From: Hyphomicrobium sp.
GTDB lineage: Bacteria; Pseudomonadota; Alphaproteobacteria; Rhizobiales; Hyphomicrobiaceae
NCBI GenBank assembly: GCA_016716675.1
Contig: JADJVG010000001.1
Span: 248,001 to 312,000 of the forward strand
Reading direction: 5' to 3'
DNA length: 64,000 nt
Of the stretch, positions 16,996 to 25,998 are shown one piece after another (within the stretch, counting starts at the first letter, position 1; each line of letters begins with the position of its first letter). The position numbers were made by a program, and so were the translations under genes. The notes beneath the pieces are model-generated. The model had not been told where the DNA came from, searched no databases, and was given only the letters and a program-made list of their open reading frames with translations.

Positions 16996-18171
16996 TTATC
17001 TCTTGAGCAGCATTTCCAGGTGTTGGGTCGTAAAGCCCATCTCGGCTTTGAGGGCTGCGTATTGCGCCTCTGCGCGGGCGCGATCAACCTCATTGGAGCG
17101 GATCGCGGCAATTAAAATATTCTTCGCCGTGTGTTCGGTTGATACGAACTCGATCACCTTGACGCAGTAGCCGGAGGCTTCCAGCAACAAGCAGCGCGCG
17201 GTATCCGTCGCCAAATCGGCGAGGCGCTGTTTGAACAGACCGAACTTCATCAGGCCCGCCAGCCGCTCGGACGTCTCATCGAGCTGCGGCGCCAGTTCAT
17301 GCTGGCAGCACGGCGCGGTGACAATCAACGCCGCGCCAGCGGTGATACCCTGATAAATCGCGTCATCGGTTGCGGTATCGCAGGCGTGCAAGGCAATGAT
17401 CACGTCGCGAACGGATGCCTTGGCGTTGTTGGCAAGTGCAGTTTCGAAGAATAGCCGATCGAACCCAGACCGCGCAGCGATCTCAGCGCAGAGCTTGACC
17501 ATATCGGCGCGGACATCGACGCCGATCACGGTCGCAGCCTTGCCGAGCTTCGTCGTCAAATGATCGTAAAGCGCGAACGTCAGATAGCCTTTGCCCGAGC
17601 CGATATCGGTGACAGAAAGAGCCGGCGCGGCGGCGAGTTCGGACTCGCTGATGAGCTGATCGACAATCTCGACGAAGTGGCAGATCTGCTTGAACTTCGG
17701 ATACATCGACGGCTTGACGATGCCGCCCTCCTGCGTCACGCCGAGCGCTTTCAAGTACGGTCGCGCAGGATCAACCATGTACTGCTTGGCGCGATTGTGC
17801 TCCGGCGCAGGCGGCGCCGTGAACGTCGGCTTGGCGCGCGATAGCGTCGTTGCTTTTTTCTTGCTGAACTGAAGCGTCAGGTCGTCTTGCGTGGTGAACA
17901 ACGTCGCGCTCAGATAATCGCCGCCGATGAGCGCCGCCATGTGCGTGATGGCGCCGGGAATGGCGAAGTTCTGCGTGACGTCCTGGCGCGCATGGCTGGT
18001 CACGAACTTCAGCTGCGGCTTATCTTTCAATGTAACAGGCGTCGCCACGACCTTGTGCGCGTCCCCCGCCCCCCGGTACTTACCGAGCGTCATGCGCACG
18101 AACGTTCCGGCAGCGAGACTTTCTTCGACGCGCGATAAGAACGTGGCTTTGTCGTCACCGCCGCTGCTCAT
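16996..18171 (-). CDS. SAM-dependent methyltransferase, Methyltransf_32 type
   Basis: 391 residues. An N-terminal unassigned region is followed by a class I methyltransferase core with the SAM motif VTDIGSGKGYLTFALY near residue 195, then ALHACDTATDDAIYQG and a CCQHEL motif, the pattern of the Methyltransf_32 (RRNAD-related) family. The substrate is unknown, perhaps RNA. It directly follows the DUF447 gene on the same strand, so it may be part of the long cofactor operon or a trailing housekeeping gene. Confidence 0.82.
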   Translation of the reverse strand: MSSGGDDKATFLSRVEESLAAGTFVRMTLGKYRGAGDAHKVVATPVTLKDKPQLKFVTSHARQDVTQNFAIPGAITHMAALIGGDYLSATLFTTQDDLTLQFSKKKATTLSRAKPTFTAPPAPEHNRAKQYMVDPARPYLKALGVTQEGGIVKPSMYPKFKQICHFVEIVDQLISESELAAAPALSVTDIGSGKGYLTFALYDHLTTKLGKAATVIGVDVRADMVKLCAEIAARSGFDRLFFETALANNAKASVRDVIIALHACDTATDDAIYQGITAGAALIVTAPCCQHELAPQLDETSERLAGLMKFGLFKQRLADLATDTARCLLLEASGYCVKVIEFVSTEHTAKNILIAAIRSNEVDRARAEAQYAALKAEMGFTTQHLEMLLKR

Positions 18172-18172
18172 C

Positions 18173-18748
18173 TCAAGACCCGGCTGGTTTGATGAGGGTG
18201 GCGCGCCACGCGATGATTTTTTCCATCAGCCAGCCCCACGCTTCCTCTCACGCGGAGCCGCTGTTTTCGAGATCGCGATCGGAGATACCTCACTCTGTTC
18301 TCGACCTTTCAGGCGGCAGCATCTGAGGCGCGCCGCCGCACCGCGAGTCCAGCACGGCGGCCTGGGCGCGGCTGGAAACCGCCAGGGGCCATGATTTTCC
18401 TGATGCACGATTTTGCAGCGGAACCGCGGGCGCAAATCGTCTTCGACGATGTCGTCAACCTTCAGCTCCCAATGGGAGAGACACGTCGCGAGGCGACCGC
18501 CCTTGATCTTGGTTGTCGGCGTCAACGGCCAATCCTTGCGGCCCGTCACGCAGCCGGCGAACACCCGCACATCGTCGGTATGGCTGGCCGCTGCAAACGG
18601 ATGCGCGCGCAAGTTTTCGAGCGTCTTCGATGGCTTGAACGGCGCGATGATCCAGTGATCGCCGTCCGCCACCAAAACCCAGCGGCGCGATGTGCATCTT
18701 ACCCGCCGCATCCGACGTCGTGACAATCGTTTCAACGATGCGCGGCAT
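18173..18748 (-). pseudogene. DUF447-family protein, multiply frameshifted
   Basis: Begins MPRIVETIVTTSDAAGKMHIAPLG from the ATG at 18748. It then shifts frame near 18671-18680 to continue VADGDHWIIAPFKPSKTLENLRAHPFA, and shifts again two or more times between about 18360 and 18280. Conserved pieces (RAQAAVLD, QMLPPE, IAISKTAAPRE, WGWLMEKIIAWRATL) are recoverable in different frames up to a TGA at 18173. DUF447 flavin-binding-fold proteins occur in H4MPT clusters of methanogens and methylotrophs. Preserved codon content around each indel suggests sequencing errors. Confidence 0.75.
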
Positions 18749-20253
18749 CAGCCGTCTCCTTCGCCGTCTTTGGTCACCTTCGCATTCAAGGCCGCATCTT
18801 CGCCTTTAGCGGCGCGGGCTGCACCCTCATGTTTGGCTTTGAGGGTTGCACCCTCATGTTTAGCTTTGAGGGTTGCACCCTCGGGTGCATGGCGCACTAG
18901 ATCTTCACTCTTCTTGTCGGCCGCAATGCCCCAATCGAGCGGGTTATCCTGCACAAAGCGCTTGCCGAGTTGCATGGCAATTTCGGCCTTGGCCAATTCA
19001 TAGCCGAGATAGAACGCATGTCCGCCGTCGGCGTCGACATTGAGCTTAGGGAACAACTCAAACGGATCGCGATCGACGTGATGGCCGTCGCGCGAATAAA
19101 TGTGCACGCCTTCCTGGCCAACCTGAATGCGGAAGTTCGGGTCCTTGATCTCCGCAGCAGCGGCGCGGATTTCCGCGTCACTCATCGGCAGCGGATTGAG
19201 ATCGTGCAGCGACACCAGTCCACCGCCCAAGTTCTTCGGCAGGCTTTCATCCTCGCGCGCCCGATACATCAGGCGGCGCGCCGCATCATGTTCTTCGATC
19301 GTGCGGCGCGTATGCGGCGAGACTTGCACGATCAGCACGTTCTTAATGTGCAGCTCCGAACAGATGCCGAGCAGCATGGTGGTGACGCCCTGGCTGTCGG
19401 CGTCGGTCAACTCGGTCAGATTGCCGGTACCCATCAGGATCTCGACATCGGGCCGCAAGCGGCGCAATTCCGCGTACCGCTCGATTGATGTCGTGAAACC
19501 GAAATGGATCGGATCGAGGATCGGATCGGCTATATGCTTGATGTTGTTTTTCTTGGCGAGATCGATGGCGCGCACCAGCGACGCCAGATCACCGTGCGGC
19601 TTCGGCACCAGAATGGGCGTGCAATTGGTGCCCTTGACGATGTCCAGATTGCTCTCGTCGAGGCTCAACACATAATGGGCGCCGGCCTGCGCGGCCCGGC
19701 GCAGTTCTTCCGGATCGCCACTATCGACGCTGACCGTGAAGCCGGCCGCGATGAGCGCTGTCACCATCTCTTCAAGGTGCGGAAAAGCCGAACCCGGCTG
19801 GCAGCCGATGTCGATCACGTCGGCGCCCTTGGCCTTATGCACATGGGCTCGGGCAACCATCTCTTCGACCGTCAACGCGGACGCATCAACCGATTCCGAG
19901 AAAATGCGCAGGTCATATTTGGAAAGGTCCGGCGGCTTGCCTCCGTGCCCTAGATATTGCGGAAGATCCGCCAGCTCGTCAGGCCCCCGCTCAAACGGCA
20001 CGCCGAAATGAGCGCCAAGCGCCGGCAGATCCATGCGCGAGCGGCCAGGCACGATCACGCGGGTCGCGTCCAGCGGGCCCTTCAAGCGATTGCGCACGAT
20101 CGCGTCGGTCATCAAGGCTGCAACCTTGATGCCTATATTGGCAACCGACCAGGACCCATCCTTCAGGCCAACGCTTTTAACAGCCTTCGTCAGGCGGTTC
20201 TCAGCAAGGCGCCCGGTTAGGAAGAGCAGTTTATCTTCTGAATGTTCAGCCAT
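18748..20253 (-). CDS. Dihydropteroate-synthase-like protein of the H4MPT cluster
   Basis: 501 residues. A TIM-barrel core resembling dihydropteroate synthase is seen in GADVIDIGCQPGSAFPHLEEMV, SVDSGDPEELRRAAQAGAHYVLS and HIADPILDPIHFGF. The N-terminal about 150 residues (LLFLTGRLAENRL) are typical of the archaeal/methylotroph variant, not of folate FolP. A role in joining pterin to the aryl moiety during H4MPT synthesis is proposed in the literature context but unproven. The C-terminus has a short tandem peptide repeat. It overlaps the next gene by one base. Confidence 0.85.
   Translation of the reverse strand: MAEHSEDKLLFLTGRLAENRLTKAVKSVGLKDGSWSVANIGIKVAALMTDAIVRNRLKGPLDATRVIVPGRSRMDLPALGAHFGVPFERGPDELADLPQYLGHGGKPPDLSKYDLRIFSESVDASALTVEEMVARAHVHKAKGADVIDIGCQPGSAFPHLEEMVTALIAAGFTVSVDSGDPEELRRAAQAGAHYVLSLDESNLDIVKGTNCTPILVPKPHGDLASLVRAIDLAKKNNIKHIADPILDPIHFGFTTSIERYAELRRLRPDVEILMGTGNLTELTDADSQGVTTMLLGICSELHIKNVLIVQVSPHTRRTIEEHDAARRLMYRAREDESLPKNLGGGLVSLHDLNPLPMSDAEIRAAAAEIKDPNFRIQVGQEGVHIYSRDGHHVDRDPFELFPKLNVDADGGHAFYLGYELAKAEIAMQLGKRFVQDNPLDWGIAADKKSEDLVRHAPEGATLKAKHEGATLKAKHEGAARAAKGEDAALNAKVTKDGEGDG
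18820..18886. repeat. 27-bp tandem repeat within the DHPS-like gene
   Basis: A 27-bp unit recurs with starts at 18820, 18847 and 18874 (about 2.5 copies), encoding the 9-residue peptide GATLKAKHE in tandem near the protein C-terminus. The repeat is in frame and adds a charged, probably disordered tail. Copy number may vary between strains. Confidence 0.85.
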
Positions 20254-20801
20254 TTCAGCCTAGCGTCAACGGCGCTTTGGAGATCCGCAACGCTCTCGAC
20301 AACGGTCGTGTCGTCAAATGTCTTGAGCCTTTCCGTGCATTCGAGATCGATGCGGCGCGGATATACTTTGACCATGCCTTTCGGCGCTTCGGTATCCATT
20401 TCCGGCGCAGTATCGCATGCAAATACGATAGCCGGAACGCGCGTCTTACCAGCTTGCGCGAAGACATTGGTCGCGAGGTTGTCGGAAATTCCGGCGACGA
20501 ACTTGGCAACCGTGTTCGAAGTTGCCGGCGCCACGATCAGCGTATGATAAACACCGTAGTAGAACGCACCGACCGGCGCCGAACTGGCCGTGGTATCCTT
20601 GAAGATGCGCACATCGGCGGCCAGATCGAATTCCTGCTTGTACATGCGAATGACTTCGGCAGCCGCCTTCGACACGAACACATCGAGGTTCGGCAGCGTG
20701 CGCATGATCGCCAGGCTTTCCTTGAAGAAATGCCCCGAGCCGGTCAGCGCCCATCCAAACCGCGGGCGCACAACGCCCTTCAAATCAGCTTCATAATCCA
20801 T
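20217..20801 (-). CDS. Archaeoflavoprotein / dihydromethanopterin reductase (DmrB-like)
   Basis: 194 residues of the flavoprotein (UbiX/PpcDC) fold with WALTGSGHFFKE at the N-terminus and VAPATSNTVAKFVAGISDNLATN as the conserved flavin-binding region. Archaeal relatives (DmrB/AfpA) reduce dihydromethanopterin to H4MPT with an FMN and a ferredoxin-like donor. In this cofactor operon that activity, the last reduction in H4MPT synthesis, is the best guess. The gene overlaps the DHPS-like gene by 37 bp. Confidence 0.8.
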   Translation of the reverse strand: MDYEADLKGVVRPRFGWALTGSGHFFKESLAIMRTLPNLDVFVSKAAAEVIRMYKQEFDLAADVRIFKDTTASSAPVGAFYYGVYHTLIVAPATSNTVAKFVAGISDNLATNVFAQAGKTRVPAIVFACDTAPEMDTEAPKGMVKVYPRRIDLECTERLKTFDDTTVVESVADLQSAVDARLKWLNIQKINCSS

Positions 20802-20855
20802 GGTCGCGCGATACCATGCGAGAGCCGCCCCGTCGATGCGCTTTAGCAGCTGCGC

Positions 20856-21479
20856 TTAACTTTTGGCCGCGTCATTGGGCGCTTCAGCCAGCAGCGCCGC
20901 CAGTGCGGCGTCGCTTGCCGCACCGAAAATGCGCCAATCGAGGCCAGCGCGCGCGGCGATACCCGGAAACGCCGTGTCGATGACGCCAGCCTCAGCCAGC
21001 CGTTGCGCGGAGGCATTTGCATCCACATCGACCGACTTGAGCAAAACCAGCGGCGCGCCGCCGAGCAGTTCGGCAAGGCGGGCGGCAATACCGTCCGACG
21101 TGATCGACCAATCGGCGGGGATCGAAGCGTCACCGTCCAGCGTCGGCAGCGGCACCCAGACCGGAATCTGGCCGGAGCGCAGCACGCCGCCGATGCCTTC
21201 GACGGTATCGGTGACGCGCAGGCGATCGCACAGCGTAACGAAGACATCGGCCATCTGGTGCATGGCGCGCATGGCTTGGCGGTGCGCCGTCGCATCATCG
21301 AAGCCCAGCGCCTGCTGGCGTTCGCGCACCTTGTCAGCGAAAGCGCCGCCGCCGGGCACGACGACGACGGGCCGCTTGGCGGCGGCAATCAGAGACAGCA
21401 GGCGAGCGAGACGCCCCGTCTCAGCCAGACTTCCGCCAGCTTTGATGACGAGCGGCAGCGCCTGGCGCTGCTCAGCCAC
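20856..21479 (-). CDS. mfnE: MfnE-like amino-acid-kinase-family kinase
   Basis: About 207 residues of the aspartokinase/uridylate kinase fold: LPLVIKAGGSLAETGRL at the start, VVVVPGGGAFAD as the second glycine motif, and SITSDGIAARLAELLGG. Archaeal MfnE phosphorylates aminomethylfuran-methyl phosphate to the diphosphate used by MfnF. The start is taken as GTG at 21479, overlapping the folB end by 8 bp; the longer open frame upstream is antisense-like shadow sequence. Confidence 0.82.
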   Translation of the reverse strand: MAEQRQALPLVIKAGGSLAETGRLARLLSLIAAAKRPVVVVPGGGAFADKVRERQQALGFDDATAHRQAMRAMHQMADVFVTLCDRLRVTDTVEGIGGVLRSGQIPVWVPLPTLDGDASIPADWSITSDGIAARLAELLGGAPLVLLKSVDVDANASAQRLAEAGVIDTAFPGIAARAGLDWRIFGAASDAALAALLAEAPNDAAKS

Positions 21480-22667
21480 GACCGAACTCGCGCGCCGCGG
21501 CTTTCGTTGCCGGCCGGATGACTTCGACACCACGCAGCGGACCGCGTTCGAGCTTTTCGAGTTTGACGCGCACGAACGTAATGCGCTTGTCGGCAAGACA
21601 ATGAGCGGCAATCCGCTCCGCGAACGTCTCGACCAGATTGATATGCCCGCCACGCGCGAGACCGACGATTAAATCGATAATATCGGCATAAGACGGCACT
21701 TCAACAATTTCATCGTCGAGGCTGAAGATATCTTTGGCGAGCCGCGCTTCGACGCTGAAACGCACCTTCTGCGTAACGCCCTGCTCCTCGGCATAAACGC
21801 CGACGTTGCAATCAACGATGAAGTCGTTGACGAAAATGGTGTCGCCGATTTCCCGCAGCTTGGCGGCGGCTTTTTTCTTTTGTGCGGCCGCAGCGGCCTT
21901 GTCGGCTGCCGTCTTCTTTTTCTTATCGGTCCTGCTACGGATCTCTTGGCTGGATGCAACGCGCGAACCGCGGCATCAATCGAAGTGCGTACGCTGGCGA
22001 CGCGCTTGGCGTCGAGCGCATCGGTGCGGGCTGCCCCGCAGAGCGCGCCCCGGAAGCCGATGACATCCGGCGCTAAGGCAACGAGTCCGGCGATATGGTG
22101 GACGCGCAGCGATCCCGCAAGGCCGCTCGCCAAACCATGCTTGCGCGCTTCAGCGATAAACGCCGCCAGCGTCGTGGTGTCGAGAATATCGGGCAGGCTG
22201 CCGGCAGCCTTATCGGCGGTATCGAGCATGACGCCGACGAAGCCGGCGCGCGCGAGATCGGCCACAAGCGCAAAATCGGGCTCGCGATCGGCCATGAGAA
22301 CCGCGACGCATTTTGCGGGGACGAGATCGGCTTGCCCCAGCGCGGCAATGGCCGCACGCGGATCAGCCTCGCCGAAGAACCCAGCCTTGACGATATCGAC
22401 GCCGGTCGCCGCGATGGTCTTGGCCGCGTTAACCATGATGCCGGGCTCAGATGGTAAATCGCCGATGGTGGCGCTGACCGGGACACGCCCACCGACAGCC
22501 GCAACAATGGCCCCAATCGTAGACGCCTCCAGAGCGCCCAAAGCGCCCTTCGACGGGTCTTTGCAATCGATGATGCTTGCGCCCGAAATCACCGCCAAGC
22601 GGGCTTCCTCCGGGCTTGTGACGCTTGCCAAAAACGCCGGGGCACCGCCTGCGAGGCCGTTTATCAT
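21472..22667 (-). pseudogene. mfnB: MfnB-FolB fusion, interrupted by one frameshift
   Basis: The 5' part (ATG 22667) is MfnB, (5-formylfuran-3-yl)methyl phosphate synthase: SGASIIDCKDPSKGALGALE, VKAGFFGEADP and VIGFRGALC are family motifs. After about residue 240, near 21930-21960, the frame must change to recover a Lys/Ala linker (DKKKKTAADKAAAAAQKKKA) and then a dihydroneopterin-aldolase-like domain (IFVNDFIVDCNVGVYAEEQ ... GHINLVETFAERIA) that ends at 21472. The FolB part has no start codon ahead of its first strand, so a fusion broken by a one-base indel is likelier than two genes. Confidence 0.75.
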
Positions 22668-22721
22668 TTTTAGTTCCAACGTAAGCGCCTCGGCGGTCCT
22701 GTAACCCGCGAGCCGCGCCCG

Positions 22722-23465
22722 TTAAGCAGCGGCAAAAATGCGGCTCTGTTCAGCGAGCACAAGCCCACGGTCGAGCCTTTGGGCCGTCGTGAGTTGCACA
22801 TTCGCATCTTGAACCACACTCGCCTTTCCGGGCGCAAGGCGCAAGATGCGGGTGGCAAGTTGTACCGCCTCTGCCCGGTCGTGGGTCACAAAGATGACCG
22901 TGGTCGGATGCCGCTCGCATAGCTCGATGAGCAGGCGGCGCAGGCTCTGGGCGGTTGGATCATCCAGCGAAACGAACGGTTCGTCCATGAGCAGGATATC
23001 CGGCTCCAGGATAAACCCGCGCGCCAGCGAGGCGCGGCGCTGCATGCCGAGCGACAGCCGCTCCGGATACGCGGTCGCGGCGTCTGTCAGGCCGACGCGG
23101 GCCAGCATTTCGGGAATGTTCTTCACGCGCGGATCGCCGTCGGGCAAAGCCAGCGCGATGTTCTCGTAGACCGTCCGCCACGGCAGCAAGCGCGGCGACT
23201 GGAAAATGTAGGTCATCCGGTCCTTGCCGGCACCGAGATCGATCGCGCCTTGGAAATCGCTATCGAGCCCAGCAATGATGTTGAGCAGCGTCGACTTTCC
23301 GCAGCCCGACGGCCCCGTCAGCACGAGAAACGAATGCGGCTGAACCTCGAACTTGACGTCGCTCAGCACGAGTTGCGCTTCACGCGCACCGATCGCCGGA
23401 AAGATCTTGCGGTCAACGCGAATGCGGATCGGCGCGCCGCCGCTGCGGGGATCTAGCGCCGCCAT
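22722..23465 (-). CDS. ABC transporter ATP-binding protein, nitrate/sulfonate type
   Basis: 247 residues. Walker A GPSGCGKSTLL, Q-loop IFQSPRLLPW, ABC signature LSLGMQRRASLARGF and Walker B ILLMDEPFVSLD place it in the SsuB/TauB/NrtD group. It overlaps the permease by 13 bp, and mfnB starts 54 bp downstream on the same strand, which suggests cotranscription with MYFR synthesis genes. The signature reads LSLGM rather than LSGGM, a common variant in this family. Confidence 0.88.
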   Translation of the reverse strand: MAALDPRSGGAPIRIRVDRKIFPAIGAREAQLVLSDVKFEVQPHSFLVLTGPSGCGKSTLLNIIAGLDSDFQGAIDLGAGKDRMTYIFQSPRLLPWRTVYENIALALPDGDPRVKNIPEMLARVGLTDAATAYPERLSLGMQRRASLARGFILEPDILLMDEPFVSLDDPTAQSLRRLLIELCERHPTTVIFVTHDRAEAVQLATRILRLAPGKASVVQDANVQLTTAQRLDRGLVLAEQSRIFAAA

Positions 23466-24271
23466 TTGTTGACCCTCTCGATGAGCGGCTGCAGGACCGT
23501 AAACTCGATGACCTGAACGATCAGAATGAAGGCCAGCGCATAGGCCAGGATGATGCTCACGTCGAACTCCTGGAAGGCGATGAAGATCTGATAGCCGACG
23601 CCTTTGCCATTGCCGCCGAACGCTTCGACGACGAGCACGATCTTCCAGATCAAGGCGAGACCAGTGCGTGCGGCGCTCGCAAAATAGGGCGCCAACTGCG
23701 GGATCGTGACGTGGCGCAAAGTCTTCCACCAGCCGAACTTATAGACTTCAGCCATTTCATTGAGATCGCGCGACAACGCCCGCGTGCCCTCGCGCAGCGT
23801 CACCGCCGCCGAAGGGATCTTGTTGAGCGCCACCGCCGTCACCGCCGCCGCTTGCGTCAGCCCGCCCCAAATGAAGCACAGCGTGATCGTGACGATCGCC
23901 GGAAGGTTGAGAAACAGCACGAGCCAGGGATCGAAAAACCGGTCAACGCGCGGAAACTTGCCGAGCAGAATGCCGATCACCGAGCCGATGACCATGGCAA
24001 AGAAGAATGCCAGGATAACCCTGACAAGGGTCGTTGAGATGTTCGCCCAAAGCGCGCCGCTGGCCGCGAGTTGGCTGACCGTCTCGAGCACGATGGCCGG
24101 CGTTGGAAAGCGGCGCACGTCGTCGGCGTATGAGGCCACGAGCTGCCACAACAGAACGAACGACAGCAGCGACGCTATCAGCCAGCCTAGCCGTTCCGCC
24201 GAAGCGCCCCACCCGTTGGTCACACTAGCCTGCTTGCGTGTAAAAAAGGTTGGGGTCGAAACGGGTGCCAT
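23453..24271 (-). CDS. ABC transporter permease, nitrate/sulfonate type
   Basis: 272 residues with about six membrane segments (for example WLIASLLSFVLLWQLVAS, VILAFFFAMVIGSVIGILLG, LAYALAFILIVQVIEF). The EAA loop is seen around EMAEVYKFGWWKTLRHVTIPQLAPY. The ATG at 24271 overlaps the upstream gene by 47 bp; a GTG at 24223 just after that stop is an equally plausible start. The substrate is not evident. Confidence 0.85.
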   Translation of the reverse strand: MAPVSTPTFFTRKQASVTNGWGASAERLGWLIASLLSFVLLWQLVASYADDVRRFPTPAIVLETVSQLAASGALWANISTTLVRVILAFFFAMVIGSVIGILLGKFPRVDRFFDPWLVLFLNLPAIVTITLCFIWGGLTQAAAVTAVALNKIPSAAVTLREGTRALSRDLNEMAEVYKFGWWKTLRHVTIPQLAPYFASAARTGLALIWKIVLVVEAFGGNGKGVGYQIFIAFQEFDVSIILAYALAFILIVQVIEFTVLQPLIERVNKWRR

Positions 24272-25211
24272 CGCCTACGAGTTCCGTATCACCGAGTTCA
24301 ATCAAAAGTTTGGTCATTTTATCGGCCGCAGCCGTCTCGGCTGGCGTCCAGGGGCCTGTGATGCCGGAGCGGAAATAGGCCTTGATTGAGGCCATTTCCT
24401 CGTCAGACGCGGGCTTTACGAGCGGTTTTAAACGCTCCCACGCCTCGTCCGATTTGGCCAACACCGCGTTGGCGTCAACACTCGCCGCCAGCAACTTATC
24501 GACTGGCACGGCGCCGGTCGTCACGGCTTTCTCGGACCACACGTAACCAACAAGCGGTGGGGCCGGCGCGATGTCGAGCGCCTTGACGACGTCGATCATG
24601 CTGATCACCTGGCGCGCGCCGCCGCCGGCGAGACGCGCGGCGTAGGTCCAGAAATTGAGGCACGCATCGAGGCGACCGCTCCTGAACTCTTCCGTGATCA
24701 GAGGAGCAGCACCAAACACGATGTCGGCGTTCTTCGAGATGTCCTTGCCCAGCACCTTGTTGGAATAGGCGCGCATCAAGATCCAGCTCTTGTCAACGCC
24801 GGTGCCGGCAACGCCGATCTTCTTGCCGACGAGGTCGCCGAGCGATTTGACGGGGCTGTCTTTCGGAACCATCAGCGCGCCGAGCGCCGACGAATACGAC
24901 GAGAACTTGAGATCAAGCCCCTTGGAGCGCTGGCGCATCGCCCACGTCCAATCGCTGACGATCACATCGGCTTCGCCCGCAAGGAGTGCAACGGGTCCGG
25001 CGCTGTTGGTCGCCACTTCAATGACTTTCAGCTCAAAACCGTGCTTTTGATCGAGCTTTTCAGCCAAGATCGTATCGATCAGCCAGCTGACGGAGCCACC
25101 CTTGACCGATGTTAACCGGACAAGATTTCCAGCCCATGCGGCCCCAGGAAACGCACTGGCGGCGGCGAGTGCCGACGCCGTTTGAATGAGATGTCGCCGA
25201 TTGATCTGCAT
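24225..25211 (-). CDS. ABC transporter substrate-binding protein, NMT1/SsuA-like
   Basis: 328-residue precursor. The N-terminus MQINRRHLIQTASALAAASAF..AWA is a signal peptide with a twin-arginine-like RRHLIQ. The body has the SsuA/TauA pattern: KVIEVATNSAGPVALLAGEADVIVSDWTWAMRQR, VAGTGVDKSWILM and FRSGRLDACLNFWTYAARL. Relatives bind sulfonates, taurine, nitrate or thiamine precursors. Its stop/start overlaps with neighbours put it in an operon with the DUF2380 gene and downstream cofactor genes. Confidence 0.83.
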   Translation of the reverse strand: MQINRRHLIQTASALAAASAFPGAAWAGNLVRLTSVKGGSVSWLIDTILAEKLDQKHGFELKVIEVATNSAGPVALLAGEADVIVSDWTWAMRQRSKGLDLKFSSYSSALGALMVPKDSPVKSLGDLVGKKIGVAGTGVDKSWILMRAYSNKVLGKDISKNADIVFGAAPLITEEFRSGRLDACLNFWTYAARLAGGGARQVISMIDVVKALDIAPAPPLVGYVWSEKAVTTGAVPVDKLLAASVDANAVLAKSDEAWERLKPLVKPASDEEMASIKAYFRSGITGPWTPAETAAADKMTKLLIELGDTELVGDGTRFDPNLFYTQAG

Positions 25212-25729
25212 TATTTCTTGTCTACTCCGGCGTTGAAGCGGTTCTTCCAAAGATAGCGAATTCCATGCAGCCACAGTTCGTCGGTGTTACCGCGAATTTC
25301 AGCAGACATGGTCTTTTTCATTTCGCCGGTCGCCGTATCTCGCACGAACAACTGCAGGCTGATCAGCGCGTCCGACAACTTATCGACGAAGCCGGTGACC
25401 GCAAGGTCGGCTCCGGCCTTCTTGGCAATTTCGACTTCGCAAGCATCGCACTTATTAAAAGGCGCTGCTTTCTCGATGTCGGCAGCAAACGGAGCGAGAT
25501 CGACAACTTCGTACAATTTGCTTGTTTCCATGAGCTTTTTTAGCTCTTCGGCGACAAGTTGCATGCGCGCAATGTCGGTAGCTTTCGGCTTCGCGAAGGG
25601 ATCGCCTTCAATTTCGACATCCCGGATGTCGAACGGCATAATAGCAACTTTGGGAACGGCAAGAGCCGCATGCACACCGGCCAAAGCGCTGAAAACCAGC
25701 GACAGGCACACCAAAATCAAGTGTTTCAT
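25211..25729 (-). CDS. Secreted DUF2380/DUF3280-type protein
   Basis: 172 residues with a signal peptide ending ALA and a body like VPKVAIMPFDIRDVEIEGDPFAKP, typical of DUF2380-type proteins found beside quinoprotein dehydrogenase genes. A CDAC pair (KCDACEVE) could form a disulfide. Stop and next start overlap as TAATG with the substrate-binding protein gene, so they are coupled. It is the first gene of the minus-strand operon, divergent from the Lut/Ped-like operon. Function unknown. Confidence 0.75.
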   Translation of the reverse strand: MKHLILVCLSLVFSALAGVHAALAVPKVAIMPFDIRDVEIEGDPFAKPKATDIARMQLVAEELKKLMETSKLYEVVDLAPFAADIEKAAPFNKCDACEVEIAKKAGADLAVTGFVDKLSDALISLQLFVRDTATGEMKKTMSAEIRGNTDELWLHGIRYLWKNRFNAGVDKK

Positions 25730-25950
25730 GCAGCCAACCGTATCCTTCGTGTCTGCTCGTTATGCTAGCACGCTGCCAAATTCATGGTTGTGACGACGAC
25801 TATACGTGTGGCGCGCCACCACCGGTTTTCAAGACAGCTACCGCAGAGCGGACCTCGCGCGTGGTCACAAATCCGCGAGCACTTGGCACGTGCCTTGACA
25901 ATGGACGCCCCTCCCCCCTTTTACAGTAATAGAGTTACATTGGAAGTCCG

Positions 25951-25962
25951 GACCGGTCCGCT
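25951..25962. promoter_or_regulatory. 12-bp perfect palindrome in the divergent promoter region
   Basis: CGGACCGGTCCG is a perfect palindrome 37 bp before the GTG at 25999, within the 269-bp divergent region between the two transporter operons. A half-site-like TCCGGACC recurs at about 25979-25986. A TTGACA hexamer is at 25895-25900 but no well-spaced -10 was found. An operator is plausible but unproven. Confidence 0.35.
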
Positions 25963-25998
25963 GCGCGACCGAACGAAATCCGGACCTGGAGACTGGAA

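Noticed and set aside
20856..21653. Extending mfnE to an upstream start near 21653
   Set aside because: The extra residues are Ser/Arg-rich shadow of the FolB domain; the GTG at 21479 gives a family-like N-terminus.
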